Origin: Pegea sp. RAD2-039
Taxonomy: Eukaryota > Chordata > Thaliacea > Salpida > Salpidae
Length of the DNA stretch: 64,000 nt
Direction of reading: 5' to 3'
Assembly: GCA_034620365.1 (NCBI GenBank)
Contig: JAQGEQ010000380.1
Coordinates: 2,108,001-2,172,000, forward strand
In this document: piece by piece, positions 26,060 to 38,040 of the stretch
Layout of the letters: every line of letters begins with the position of its first letter
Position numbering within the stretch: the stretch's first letter is position 1
Made by a program: the position numbers and the translations under genes
Notes under the pieces: generated by a model
What the model saw: only the letters and a program-made list of their open reading frames with translations
The model's database searches: none
Told to the model about the DNA's origin: nothing

Positions 26060-28309
26060 ATTCCAAACACACCCACTTTCGTTGGTGAAATTTAAGAGAT
26101 GAACTCTGTCAGGAGGACTAATTAAGTTTACTAATCCTAAATACCAATATATTCTGCTTTAACAATTTCCTTGTGAAGTTAATAAACACAATTAGTAGAT
26201 ACACTAACATTTTTACAATTTGCACTAAAATCTTTGTAAAGTAAGCTTCTTATATCTTATCAGTAAATTTCTTTCAAACATTCTTCTGGAAGTTGTGCAG
26301 TTTTTGTTGTTAAACTTTTGTTGATAGTGGTTTTGTAAAAACATCTTTTCAATTCAATACGAAATTCAGTTTTTTTTTTATAAATATGAAATTTGATGTT
26401 TTATTGTAGCTTTGCAAGCAAATAAAGATTTCGATATCTGGTGAATTGATTTTTAGATCAGACTAGTCTTTGCTGAAAAGATGAAGAGACGAAAAAAGAT
26501 TTTAATAAAAGTTAAAATATATTAATAATAATTACTGATAAAATAATAAAAGTTTCATTTACAAAATCTTGTATTCCATTATAATTTAACTTAATTATTC
26601 TTAATTTGAGAACTAAATAGTTTGAATAAAAAGTTTAATGACACAACTTATTTATCGTTTGTGAATAAGTGGTGACGTCAAGGTGACTTCTAGATGGCGT
26701 AAAATCATCGACGTGAATAATAAATAATTCATATGATCAAACCAGACATTATCTTTATAGTGATAGAAGCTTTGTTTTAACATTTTTCTAAAATAATTTG
26801 CAACTATAATAATCATTAATTAAAGAAAGAAATACTTTTATCAAAATGTAATTTTCTTATTCGTCTTTGACTACAACTTCTTTAATCATTGCATTTCTAA
26901 ACAAAATCCTAGTTTTATGTTTGAAATTATATGATTTGATGATCGACTTGTCATAAAAACAAAGTTTTCTAAACCTGAAATAGCAAATAGTGACTCAAAA
27001 TCTAAAAATAGGTAAACTGAAAAAATAATTTCAAAAACGTTCTATAATATAAAAGTTTCTTTAAAACGTAAATCTGTTTTTATTAAAGATATGTCAAATT
27101 ATTCAAGTATATAGTAGCTATAAAAAGTTTTTTTAAGCAGTTTGAATAGGTGCTTTTGATAATATAAGACCAACAGGAATATGTAAATTAAATTGCGGAA
27201 AATATAAAAATAAATTTTGAATTGACGTCTTAAGTAGTTTATGGTAAAGTTGTTTATCACAAAACACAGATCTAAAGATATAAGAATTCGAGAAAAATTG
27301 TTTTTAAGATTATTTGCTTATATTATCAAAGCTGAATTTGTAAAATCCTCATTAAACTAAATAAAACTAACTGATGTTTCTACTCATAATATGAATTGGT
27401 TTTGAATGGTATTAGATTCAAGTTTTAAAGAAAACTTATATGAAAAAAAGTTTGCATTGTTTGCCCAACTTTTGTTTTAATTTAGAAAAAGCTCTTCTGG
27501 TAGGTTGTAAGAAGCTTTCCTTCGTAAGCCAGCATTGTTAGTTTTAATGCCAGATGTAGTTCCAATTTCTATAAAGTCAATTTAGTTAAATATAAAAAGT
27601 CCTCTGCCAGGAAAGATGGTCTTGCTGACGAAACTTGTGCGTGATGTTTAAAAAGTATTTCTTATGCTGAACAGTTGGATCTTTTTAATGAAAACTTTAA
27701 ATATTAAAAAAATACTATTTAAGTCAAAGTTTAAATAAATGTTGTTTTTCATTTGCAGTTATTCATCAACTTTATAATTGAGTCAGTTTTTTATCGAATT
27801 AAATTAATAGTTTTAAGATTACTTTTAATAAATTAGGTTCTGTTGATCCATTTATTTATATCTTAATTTTGGTAGATTCATTTTTCAAACTTTCATTTGT
27901 TTTAGATAATCACTAACTGAATTATTTAAGACAACTTATTATGTAATTGGAGTTTTTACAAATCAAGATGCTAAATCGACCGAATTAACCTCCATAAATA
28001 ACCAGATTCCCTGTTTTTATATATTTGTTTCATAACATTGTCGGACAAGTACAAACATTGAACAGCTTTTAGTGAAAAAAAAACTTTCTTAAAGTTAAAA
28101 ATATTTTCTTTTTTGTCGACACAAAAAGTACAAAACTTTTTGACAAAAACAAATTTTAATAGAAAACAAAACCAACAAGCAGCGAAACCGACAGATGGTT
28201 ACATAATTTCATGAGAACTGATCAATAATTACTTTTCAATTAATTTGACAAATAAATAATTTGAAATGTTTCAGAAATTGAAAACCATCCAACTGCAAGT
28301 GGTTGATGA
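26060..28309. other. Intergenic region between convergent genes
   Basis: This contains the probable dioxygenase 3' UTR (AATAAA at 26181-26186), one perfect TGACGTCA palindrome at 26673-26680, and a slightly more GC-rich, non-coding patch at about 27485-27670 that may be an old repeat. No exon could be supported. Confidence 0.4.
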
Positions 28310-30962
28310 TTAAGTTGAAGATGAAGGCAAATTAGTCGGGAGGAGGTTCGGATCAACATAGGAAGATGAGAAACCGAGTCCGACTCCTCTCTGACGAGAA
28401 AATATCAAATTGTGAAAATGTTGAACTTTTTTTGAATAAATTAATTTTTGAATTATTAAATTTCAATTTCGAATTTATTAAAAAGTTTGGTGAATATTAA
28501 TAAATTCTTCTGAGATAAAATCAAACTTGCAACATCTCAATGAAAATATAACTTTTGTATTAATCTACTTTACTGAAAGATCGGCAAATTGCAAATATTT
28601 TTTAGAATACTTCTTTTAGGGTCTTTAGGATCGCGAGAATAATCTTTAAAAAGTTTTAACTTTGTAGAAAAATCTAATTTATCTTTAATATAATTGGTGA
28701 GAAACAATAAAGTCTTAATGGTGTCAACTTTTGTTGATCACAAGCAAAATTGAAAATCTTATTTAACTAATTCAAAGTGAAGTGGATTGTTGGTGAGTTG
28801 AAAATACTTACTTTTGTGTGAGTCATCTCTCTTGCTTGCTGATATTGTAAATCCAAATTAGTGAACAACTCTGACTGGTTCTTTATCACCTCATTAGTTC
28901 TCTGATTGTGAACAGGCTACAAAACAAAAGGTTCTTAAATCAGAAGAGATAAGAGCAAATTACAACCTTGTCACAGGGTTTGATCCCCATCAATTTGGCA
29001 AACTTCTCGTTCTTCTTGGCATCTCCAAGAGACATACTTGACCACAGAGCGTTGTTGTCGGATTTTGAACCAGTTGAACCACTTTTGTCGCTCTGAAAGT
29101 GAAAATATCAAATGAAGATCAGATGAAAGATAAATAATAAAGAAAAGATGAAGATCAGAAGACATAAAATCTACGCTACGTTGTTTAGACGTGCTGGAGT
29201 TTCACCTTGTTCCATAATTTTTTTCTCTTCACCATTTGATTTGCGTAGGCTAAAGTATTAATAGCAAGTGGGTTGTAGATAGAAGGAACTTCAACTCCTG
29301 TCTGTTCCTTGACTTTTGCTCGGAGGGCAAGAACTTCAGCAGAGGCCTATAAGTGGACGATTTAAGGTGCTGGTTAAATTTTGAGGCTTTGTACCTGTGC
29401 TGATAGGTTTTGAGAGTTAAATCCACTGAGTGAACGATCTGTAAGATGAAAATGTAAGAGAATGAAGATCAGGAAAGACACAAACCTCCTCTAAAATCGT
29501 CTTTTCTGTTCTTATTCATCTCCGCAGCGCGATCTAATCTTCTAGCAAGAGCTTCTTGTGCATCCATCGCTGTATGGTGGCGATGAGGAGAAGAACTTTG
29601 TGAGCGATGCCTGGATGTGGGTCTGTAAAGATGAGGATCAGGGTGAAGATGAGGATCAGGTAGAGAAGATGATCAAGTAAAAATAGATCAGATGAAAAAG
29701 AAAGTCTTTAAAGATGAGGATCAGATAAAGATAGGGATCAAGTAAAGATAAAAAAGAGTATCAGATGAAGATGAGGATCAAATGAGGATCAATTGAAAAT
29801 TAAAATCAGGTGAAGATGAGGATCAGATGAGGATCAAGTAGAAATGAGAAGATGAAGATTAAAAAGTTAAGAAACCTTCTTGGTGAAGAACGGTGTCGAT
29901 GATGTCGGCTTCTTCTGTATCTATCATCATCGCGAGCATCTTTATAATCACGTGATCTTCTTCTTTCTCGTGAAGTTGATCTCTTTCTACAGAACGCACA
30001 TGGTTATATGTTCAGAAGATAAATCAAAAATCTTACCTCCTTTTCGAGTCTTCACCGCGCTTCTCGCTTCTATACTTCCGATCACGAGACTCATATTTGG
30101 CTGGAGATCTAAAAAGAAGATCAGAAGATCATGAATGATGAGATCAGATGTCAACCTGGAGTAGCGTCGACTTCGCTTCGATTTCTTCTTCTTAGCTTCA
30201 TCAAGTGATCTGTAAGTTTAAGATCAGGACACACAAGGAGCAACATTCAACTCTTACCTCTTTTCAGGAATTGATCCATTTGAATCCAGATTTTGATCCT
30301 TAAAAAGAAAATTTGATTCAAACTAATTAAAAAACAAAAAAAAAATTTATATAAAACTTTGGAAGTATAAATTATGTTTCAAAGAAACAAAAAATCAATT
30401 TGAAAACCCTTTTGATGTCACCTGATTACCTGATTATCATTTTAATCAATCTAAAACTTATAAGGAGCTGATTAAACGACAATAAAATTTACCCACAAAT
30501 CTAAACACAAATTTAATCAATAGTGTGTGTCTAGATAAAATACAAAAGCTTGCTACAGCCAAATGATGTCTTCATCTGTAGAGAGTAACTCCAAAAGATG
30601 AATTGAATGAGAAGACTGGATGACATCATAACTGAGCGTTTCATATTAGTTATATTATTATGCTGTTGTTGATGCTTATTATTAATATGAGGCAACTTTA
30701 AATATAAAGTTTCCATAAAAAACTATAATTAAATAGAGAACAAATTTGTTGTTTTTATATTAAAATGAATTTAAGATCTTTTAATTTAATTTGTTGTTAG
30801 AAATATCTAAAATATAAAAATAATTTATTGTTACCTTGGAGGTTGTTTTCTTATATGGGTTTTGGTTAGATTCTCCTGAAAATAAATTTATAAAATTTTA
30901 TATAAAAGCTAACAAGAAACAAAATACTCACCTGACTTAATTGGTGATTTATTATTTTCCAT
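28310..30962 (-). CDS. RSRC2: RSRC2-like arginine/serine-rich coiled-coil protein
   Basis: Twelve exons, read from 30962 down: 30932-30962, 30835-30875, 30258-30298, 30156-30209, 30037-30108, 29876-29986, 29486-29622, 29395-29438, 29206-29346, 28967-29092, 28812-28916, 28310-28390. They join in phase to 327 aa. The N-terminal half is Lys/Arg/Ser-rich with RS-type runs (KKKSKRSRRYS, SRERRRSRD). Next come a helical segment (AQEALARRLDRAAEMNKN), a VPSIYNPLAIN motif, and a small-acidic-protein-like block (LWSSMSLGDAKKNEKFAKLMGIK). The end reads LDLQYQQAREMTHTK then RGVGLGFSSS. This order matches RSRC2, a nuclear protein probably linked to splicing. Most introns are 45-60 nt. The Ex6-Ex7 intron holds a purine-rich repeat listed separately. 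An acceptor-like site near 31015 suggests an upstream non-coding exon. Confidence 0.88.
29625..29870. repeat. Intronic GATGAGGATCA imperfect repeat
   Basis: Within one RSRC2 intron the 11-mer GATGAGGATCA recurs six times exactly and once with one change (starts 29630, 29648, 29713, 29770, 29781 variant, 29815, 29826), with AAGATNNNGATCA spacers between. In transcript sense it reads TGATCCTCATC. Shorter cognates occur in neighbouring introns. It is a degenerate minisatellite, or possibly a set of splicing-related pyrimidine-rich elements; the sequence alone does not decide. Confidence 0.65.
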
Positions 30963-31015
30963 TTTAATAATTTTATTTCACTTGAGCTTTTTTATTTATT
31001 TATAGAAACCTAAAA

Positions 31016-32120
31016 TCATATGAAATATAATTAATTGAAAAAATTGATAGTAAAAAGAAACAAAAATTATAAAAAAAAAATATATTCTTGAATAATCAAT
31101 AAATTATTCTCAAAAGTTTTTTAGTTTTTTAAAGCATTAAACATCATAATAAATAGATTATCTAAATTAACATTTTGAGTTTGATAAAAATAAAAATGAA
31201 CAAAATTTCAATATTTTAAGTTATTATTCTTACTAATAAGATATTATTTTCATAAATTTGTAAAAATGTTAGTTAAAAGTATAAAATTAATATTTAGCAT
31301 AGTTAAAATTTTCAAAAAAGAAAATTAAAAATCCTGAATAACTTGAACCTGAAAGTTCAAATTAAACCATATAGAATTTGGAAAATAATTTAATAATATC
31401 CATTAAGTAATCATGAACTTTATATTGAACATCAAAAAAACAACTAACTAGGCAATTTAGTTTTATACTCATTTTCGTTAAGAAAAAACTCAAATTTTAA
31501 TAAAAAACAAATTAAATCTTAAGTACTAGTTACTAAATAAATACGAATTAAATTAAAGGATCAAAAACCAACAAACATAGTTTTAAATAAATTACAAAGT
31601 AAGCTTTGTTAAAATTAGAAGAGAAAATAATATAACAGTTTATCTGAAATCAGTCAAGTCATCACAAACGCCTCAAAAACAAAATTTATAATAAAAAAAA
31701 TTATTTAATAAAAATGGAAATGGAAACATTTATCCAATTGTTTCAAATTTGTAAGGTCGAGATTATTTAATTTTGTACCAACATTTTAAAAGTACATTTT
31801 AGTTAAGTATAAGAAATGAATTAAATATAATAAGAATTGTAAACTTATTAGGCAAAGCCAACGTGAGTCAAAAAGGTTTTAAACATAATATTAAAAATTT
31901 ATAATAGAATAACTATCATTTAAAAACAAATTAGTTTAATTTTGTCTTATTTAAACAAATAGAAAAAACTAATTTGCTGAATACTTGTTTATAAAAGAAA
32001 AGCAATCATATAAATTTGAATACATTTAAAAATAGCAACTTAACGAAATATTAATTGAATACTAACGACTTGCAAACATATCTTATCAAAAGTCAAAGAT
32101 ATTAGACAACATTTTTTTTT
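31016..32120. other. Intergenic AT-rich region upstream of RSRC2
   Basis: This follows the RSRC2 start on its 5' side. It is extremely A-rich with no coherent exon or repeat. The RSRC2 promoter should be in this stretch, but no specific element is visible. Confidence 0.35.
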
Positions 32121-32124
32121 TTTA

Positions 32125-32315
32125 TATATATAAATGCGAAGGAGGGTGCCTAAAGAGAGCACATCTCACTAACACACATTCTCAGTAGTTTTTTATGGTT
32201 TTTCTCAGGAGTTTTATATATCTCCACCTGGGGTCGAACCCGGTACTTCCAAGCTAGATGTACCTTGTAGCTAGGTGTAGTAACCGCTTCGCCACCAAGC
32301 AGGACGTTTGTCGCG
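32125..32315 (-). mobile_element. tRNA-derived SINE with LINE-like 3' end
   Basis: On the minus strand the 5' part looks like a tRNA gene: an A box TGGCGAAGCGG (32284-32294) and a B box GGTTCGACCCC (32230-32240), about 54 bp apart. A body of about 60 bp follows, then a 3' segment that matches the LINE tails at 3825-4160 and 56805-57130 (ATGTGTGTTAG...GTGCTCTCTT..AGGCACC) and an AT-rich end. This is the classic SINE layout: a polymerase III promoter head with a tail borrowed from the LINE that supplies the reverse transcriptase. It is not a functional tRNA, since no acceptor stem closes. Confidence 0.75.
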
Positions 32316-32829
32316 ATATGTGACTAAGTTTTTCCTAGTAAGTTTGAAGAAATAAAATTAATATTTAATAACATTAGGCATTTTCCTATACATAGCCTCT
32401 ATCCTATAAATTCTGTTTAAATTTGGATACAGCGTGTAACTTCAAGAATTAATTTACGTGTTGGATTCGATATACATTTATATTCCGTAACAAAATTGTA
32501 ACAAAATTATTATTTTCAAAGTTTGGCAAGTTTTTCGTACTTTTTAATGCTTTGCATAGATGCAAAAGAGAAATTTACTCCTAACTTTGCTTCTTCTTCT
32601 TGTTAAGCCTGTGGAAAAATGTCAAAAAATCTTTTTCGGTAAATTTATCATCAACAAAAGATATTCAATGTTTTCTTTCCAACTTTGCTGAAAACTTTCC
32701 TATCAAACTTTGTTTCTTTATTTGAGCGCTAATACACAATATTAAATTGACCTTCTTCTGTCTATTCTGTCACTATTTCAATTTAGTAAATCTGTAAACA
32801 ACTTTGTAGCTTCAACAGAATTCAATTTC

Positions 32830-33610
32830 GTTTTATGAATAAATATTTGTCAATATGTTACATCCATACTGCCGATTATTAACCAACTGGTTGGTCCATC
32901 AACAGGTCCGGCAACTATGCATGCTGATGTATCGGATTCCTCAACAACTCCCGTCACCTCTAACCTCACCAAGTCCTCCTCGGTCTCAGTGTGTAGTCAG
33001 CCAGTTTTCACCGGCAACTTCACCTCAGGTACAAACCCAACCAACCACCCCTATTTTAACACCATATATATCTACAACTTTATAACCGCTGGTGGTGGCA
33101 ACAACCCGGTTAATACACAAAGTTGTATAACGTTTAAAAGCCCGAATTGTTTTCTTGATGAACTCTATTTTGTTGCAGTTCTACAAGCTTAAATGATAGT
33201 TTAAGATTCTATATTAGAGTTCGAAACTTCGATCAATAAGGTCTTGAATAATTGTTAGGAGTCTTCTAATTTACAATTTCAACAAAACAGACTCTAATAT
33301 ATCTTCATAAAAAACAATTAATTGTGATAAGGAACTGATATGTCTAAGTTTTCTGACAACTTTTTGCTAATTTTATAGAGTTTCGCTTACTAATAAAGGC
33401 AATGCTTAGGGAGATTAGGGGGTTTCAGGACTGAATTGATGTTTGAAAGAAATTGTTTAGTGATATTGTAATTGAGAGCTCAAATAATTTGTATGAGAAA
33501 ATTTTTAGTTTTTCTGAAGTTGTTGAAAACTATCAGAACTCACTTACTCGTCAAATTAATCAAGTAACTGATACTTCTTATGAAACTATCGAATGAAAAG
33601 ATAACAGAAA
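32830..33610 (+). mobile_element. Possible retroelement fragment, Pro/Ser/Thr-rich
   Basis: A GC-richer block (32855-33190) has overlapping short ORFs in two frames. One is rich in Pro, Ser, Thr and Gln, with PSPLTSPSPPRSQ; the other is rich in Ser and Thr. Further on (33420-33600) a plus-strand frame reads FERNCF...SFSEVVENYQNSLTRQI, a short coiled-coil-like piece before a stop. No splice sites or partner exons are apparent. The nearby SINE and the coiled-coil fragment make a decayed LINE ORF1 or 5' region the likeliest source, but a relic of a host gene is not excluded. Confidence 0.35.
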
Positions 33611-33987
33611 AGTACTCAACAGAAAAACTTCATAATCCAGAAAATTTATTACTTTTTTGTATTTTGTTATACACACTTTAGTTGAAAAATTTAATGACAG
33701 CAATGTAAGAAATTATCTTTTTTTAATAACATTTGTTATAAGAATCATAAAAATTATTATTTACAATAAGTGGTATAAATGTTAAGTTAAATAAGTTGTG
33801 AGTAGTTTACAAACAAACTAATTTTGTCTGATATAAAAAGATTTAAAATTACCATAAAATGAGAAAAGTATACTGACAAGCAGAAAAACCACAATTTATA
33901 ACTGTAAATTTCACAACAATCACAAAAATAATTGTTAACTTGAAAAATGTGTTTGCATAACAACAATCATTTAAATATCACAAGTAT

Positions 33988-36355
33988 TTATTGAGTATTA
34001 AGTTCCTCATTTTTAGATTCAAAGCGTTCCAGCTGAAAAAGAATCTTATTTAATTGATCAAATACAAGATGAATACAAGATCTTACTCGAGCTCTTAAAT
34101 CTTCATTCTCCTGGGCCAATGAAGAGACCTGTGATCGTAGCTGCAGGATCTCCGCCTTTAAAGACTCAACATCCGAGGTCTCCGGACCCTCTGCAGCTAA
34201 ATTTTTCTTCAGAAAGCTTAAATAAAATTTCATGATGAGAAGTTTATAAGGCATCAAGAAATAAGAAAAGTAATTTCGAAAACTGAATAATTTGTTTAAG
34301 ACGAAATACTCGTGGAATAAAACCAGTCGTTCACAATTTTAGGGTCTTCCAAACAAAAAAAAAACTTTATTGAAGTAAAACAGCAATTAAAGAGCCGATA
34401 TTAAAGACTGAGATCTAAAACCTTATATTGAAAGTTGAAGGTTTTATCATTGATGTTGTTCCTTTAATTAACCCTCTCTTACCTTTTATGTACTTTTGAT
34501 GAATTTCTTATACCACACTTTAAAAATACTAAGAAATTCCTTGAGGAATAAAGATTTAGAAAAAGGAACATAAATTTACAAACTAGCGCTTTGAGTAACT
34601 TTTAGAGATTTTATATAAGTCTTACATAAACATCATAAATTCTTCAGCTCAAGAGACCTCGAGCCTACCTACCTAGCATGGACAAAGAAGCCAACAACAG
34701 TTTAAGAACTACTACTTAAACCAAAACACAAACCAAAAGAAAGGCAAAAACGTGATAACTTACTCTAAGGCGTTGTTTGGTTTTTCAGGCTCCTCGTACA
34801 AATTGACAAGAACTAGAAATAAATTTCCGTTAAAATATAAACAGTTTTTAATTTAGTAACCTTTAGTTATGGCGTCAACTACCCCAGAACTTTCCATATA
34901 TTTTCGAAATTCCTCGCGTTTTGAATCAGCGGCCTATAAAAACCAATAAATTACAAATATAGAACAACAGTTAGTTCTTGCATTTAAGAAAAAAAGGTTT
35001 ATTTACAATATTGAAATATGAATAAAAAAATTAACTACTATTATTATTATTTGTAACAATTGAAGTTTCAAATAATTTTAATAAAAAATCAGAAAAATAC
35101 TATTTGAAAATTACTAAAAAACTGTTTTTAAGAATACCATATAAATTATAACATTTATTTTAATCTAATTTTATTTATTTAACATCTAATTTTGAAGGTT
35201 AACTACCAGAGAACGTCAATAAACGAAGACAAGAGGTGATATAGATCAAGGTTCTGGGGAAACCATTACCAATCAATGCCCTCTCTTACTGGGCACTAGA
35301 GCACAATAACAAAAAGGTAGACATTTGGACATTGATAAAACTTCACAAATAAAAAAGGTTGCTAAAAGTTAATATAAAAACCCTTTTGGAAAAGAGTTTT
35401 TTTCTGAGATATTCTAAAAGATTTCTAAATTTGTTTTTGGAATTTAATTTACATTGAGCTTGTATGATGTAAGCAGTATTTAAAAGTAGTTTTCAAACAA
35501 AAGATTTATCCAGAAGCAAGACTAAGTACTTATATAAAGATGTTAAACCAGATAGGTGATTTTTTTGAGATTGACAAATCTTACACCAATTTCAACTAAG
35601 ACAGAAATTTTTTTAATTCTGAAGTTTAAGATTAATTATTCAACTAAGACAGAACTTAAGATTAAGTATTTAAAACCAGCAGAATAAAAAATTAATTGTG
35701 TCACAAAAAGATAACAAAAATAAACACAGACAAATTATAAACAGTGAATCAAATATTAAAAGAGTTTTCCATTAAAAATCAGCAGTTATACTAGATTCTT
35801 TACATTTTTAGAGGCTTTATTTTTGTTAAATATTTCAGAACAACTATGAAAATATTTAATCAAAAGACTAAAAGAATATAAATGCAAAATCATGAGAAAG
35901 TTATTCATCATAAAATCTACAAATTACAGAATGAAGCAGACCTATTTGATGAAAATAATTTCATATCAGAAAATTGCTGGTAGCTTAAAAAAATAATTCA
36001 CATAAAATAAAATTTCATAAAAATTATAAAAGGTCACAAAACCACTTGCAATTAAATTAAAGCGCTTTCAATAAAAATGAAGGAACTTATAAATAATTTT
36101 ATATTGAAAATATAAATAATAAAAAAGCTAGAATTAATTTTAATTATCTTTTAGAGCTAAACTAAAAAAATTATTTTTTTTATAATACTTCAACAAAGTA
36201 TTAAACTTGATACATGCAATTAAACCATATTTTTCTAATTGTATTAAATAAGTAAACAATTTATAAGATAAAACTCTTTGTCATTTTAACCTAATAATTA
36301 ATTTTGCATAACTAATAAGAATATTAAAAAATAAAACACAGACCTTGTAAGCCAT
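33988..36355 (-). CDS. MYCBP: MYC-binding protein (AMY-1)
   Basis: Five exons, from 36355 down: 36344-36355, 34861-34933, 34764-34812, 34087-34216, 33988-34032. They join in phase to 102 aa; human MYCBP has 103. The protein begins MAYKAADSKREEFRKY, continues SGVVDAITKVLVNLYEEP and EKPNNALDFLKKNLA, and ends in a leucine-rich coiled coil (LKAEILQLRSQVSSLAQENE, LERFESKNEELN). The family binds MYC and A-kinase anchoring proteins and is linked to cilia and the nucleus; these roles are inferred. Exon 1 codes only MAYK and is separated by a 1.4-kb intron. The stop codon lies inside a minus-strand AATAAA (33987-33992), so the 3' UTR may be very short. Confidence 0.93.
35190..35345. repeat. Possible repeat fragment in MYCBP intron 1
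   Basis: About 150 bp stand out from the surrounding AT-rich intron by higher GC content (TTCTGGGGAAACCATTACC, then CTCTCTTACTGGGCACTAG). No frame stays open and no second copy is visible in the window. A mobile-element fragment is a guess from composition only. Confidence 0.25.
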
Positions 36356-36739
36356 ATTTTGTTATTTCTATCTGATAAAAGTTCCAGAAAACGGTAAATG
36401 TCAAATATCTATTGAAATGAAGCTAATAGTTTAACTGAAAATGTTGAGAAGCTTAGTAACTAAGGATACAGCAAAAAATAAAATAAATTGGCAGTTTTTC
36501 TAGATCAAAAAAGTGCTTATTTATTTGATTTTATATTTGAAGAAAATTAAAAAAAGTGAAGTTAAAATTATTTTTTCCAAAATTATTATAGAATTTTAAA
36601 CTTATGTGCCGATAATAATTTAAAAAAAAAAGGTTTTTTGACTTTATTACATAAAAATTTATAAAAGTCTACAACGTAAAAATAAAAAAGGTTAACGTCA
36701 AAAAGAAAAAATCAGGATACAACAGTTTCAATCAGATGG

Positions 36740-37611
36740 GAAATTTTGTTAATAATCGACCACGCCTTGAAGAACATATCTAATGTAATAAAAAAAATTG
36801 TCTTTTTGACGCTCGTGAGATTTGATAGTAAGCTTCTGTAAACTGATGTTTTGGGCTGGAAAGATGGTTTTCACAATTGTGTGCGGAGAGAGTTTGAAAA
36901 AAGAAGATGTGGGACCAGTGGTTATTTGCCACTTCAGTTTTCTGAAAAAAACCTTGAACATTTTCAACGCCCATGGCGGACCTCGAACTTTGTATTTGAA
37001 ATCAGTTGGTTGTTGTTTCTTCTGATTTCGGTTATACGCACTTTCTTATTATATGCCTTTGATGATCTGAGCTTTTCGCTCCAAGTCTGGTTATTGATAC
37101 CTTTAGTGTTAACATTTCTGTCAGAATCGTAATCACAGACCACCGAGGCCCATGACACAGTATTTTTTATAGAGGCATCCAGTTCATCCGTCGATTTAGA
37201 TAAACTAGAAATTTCATCGTTGATTTTGGCAACATTGTTGCCAATGCCAGGTTTAAATTTGCTGATGTCGGATAATAGGTTTGTATTTGAATTAGAGGAG
37301 GTAGAGGCTATGTTAATTACTCTACATTTAATGCAATACCATTTAAATCCCATTTGCGTCACCTGGTTGATTTCAAATATATCATAATTTTTCTTGCTCA
37401 CATAACTACAGGCAATATGAAACCAGGAAAGGCATTTAATACAGTCAATTGTCGGATCCTCACCAGAGCAAATTCTATTACAGGATAGGTAATTGCCAAT
37501 GCAAGCTTGTTTTGATGAGGTCGGTTTGTCAGAAAAGGACTTTAATTTCTGTATACTGGAACGTAAGGTCTTACCACTTTGAATTTGGATCGTCATAGTT
37601 TTTACTATCAC
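36740..37611 (-). mobile_element. LINE ORF1 with PHD-like zinc finger, copy 2
   Basis: An open frame of 215 codons (37611-36964) begins with a short basic leader. It then has a PHD-like finger with eight metal ligands in order: a C..C pair, CIKC, FHIAC, and WYCIKC. A Ser/Asn-rich linker, a heptad-like helix ([13 protein letters not shown]) and WASVV follow. Frameshifted continuation reaches about 36740. PHD-finger ORF1 proteins are known from CR1-like non-LTR retrotransposons and probably act in nucleoprotein assembly. No ORF2 follows in sense orientation, so the copy is truncated and inactive. It matches 2274-2700. Confidence 0.72.
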
Positions 37612-37804
37612 GAATTATTTTAAGTGTAACCAAACCAAAAAAGTTTGAATTGATTTCTTATCCAGCTAGAATAATTTATCACAAGTATTTATCACAAATC
37701 ACTTACTAAAAATAATTTCATCACAACGTATAAGCACCATTCAATAGATTATAACCTATAATCTGACAACCTATCGGAATAGAGTTTTTTTATTTATTTA
37801 ATTT

Positions 37805-38040
37805 TTTTTTGTCTTAGTGTACTCCCATAACCTTTACTTTTACTGAAGCGATTACACGGCAGTGGCACTATGCACTCTCAGTCGGGGAAGATACTTTCTG
37901 CATATATTTGCTGGTGACGTAATATGGTGGTGGAATATTTTTGATGAGAGATAAGATTAGAACCCACGAATTCTTAATCTAAGTTCAGTGGATTAGCAGC
38001 TAATCAACCTAAATATTCGTCCAACATGTCGCTGTGATCT
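37805..38040 (-). mobile_element. tRNA-derived SINE-like element (family 2)
   Basis: On the minus strand a B box GGTTCTAATCT (37954-37964) follows an A-box-like TGGACGAATATTTAGG at about 38010-38030. The downstream body includes a segment shared with 1085-1270 (GTGGCACTAT and the GGGAAGATACTTTC block). The head differs from the SINE at 32125, so this seems to be a distinct family. Ends are approximate. Confidence 0.5.

Noticed and set aside
28971-29165. 64-codon minus-strand ORF starting MSSDLHLFF
   Set aside because: It covers an RSRC2 exon in the wrong frame; the frame joined by splicing gives the conserved LWSSMSLGDAKK and KLMGIK motifs.
32230-32300. A functional tRNA gene
   Set aside because: A and B boxes are present, but no acceptor stem or anticodon arm closes, and the tail is LINE-like; it is a SINE.
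36822-37132. Plus-strand ORFs of 67 and 93 codons
   Set aside because: They are antisense to the LINE ORF1 on the minus strand and have no recognisable domain.
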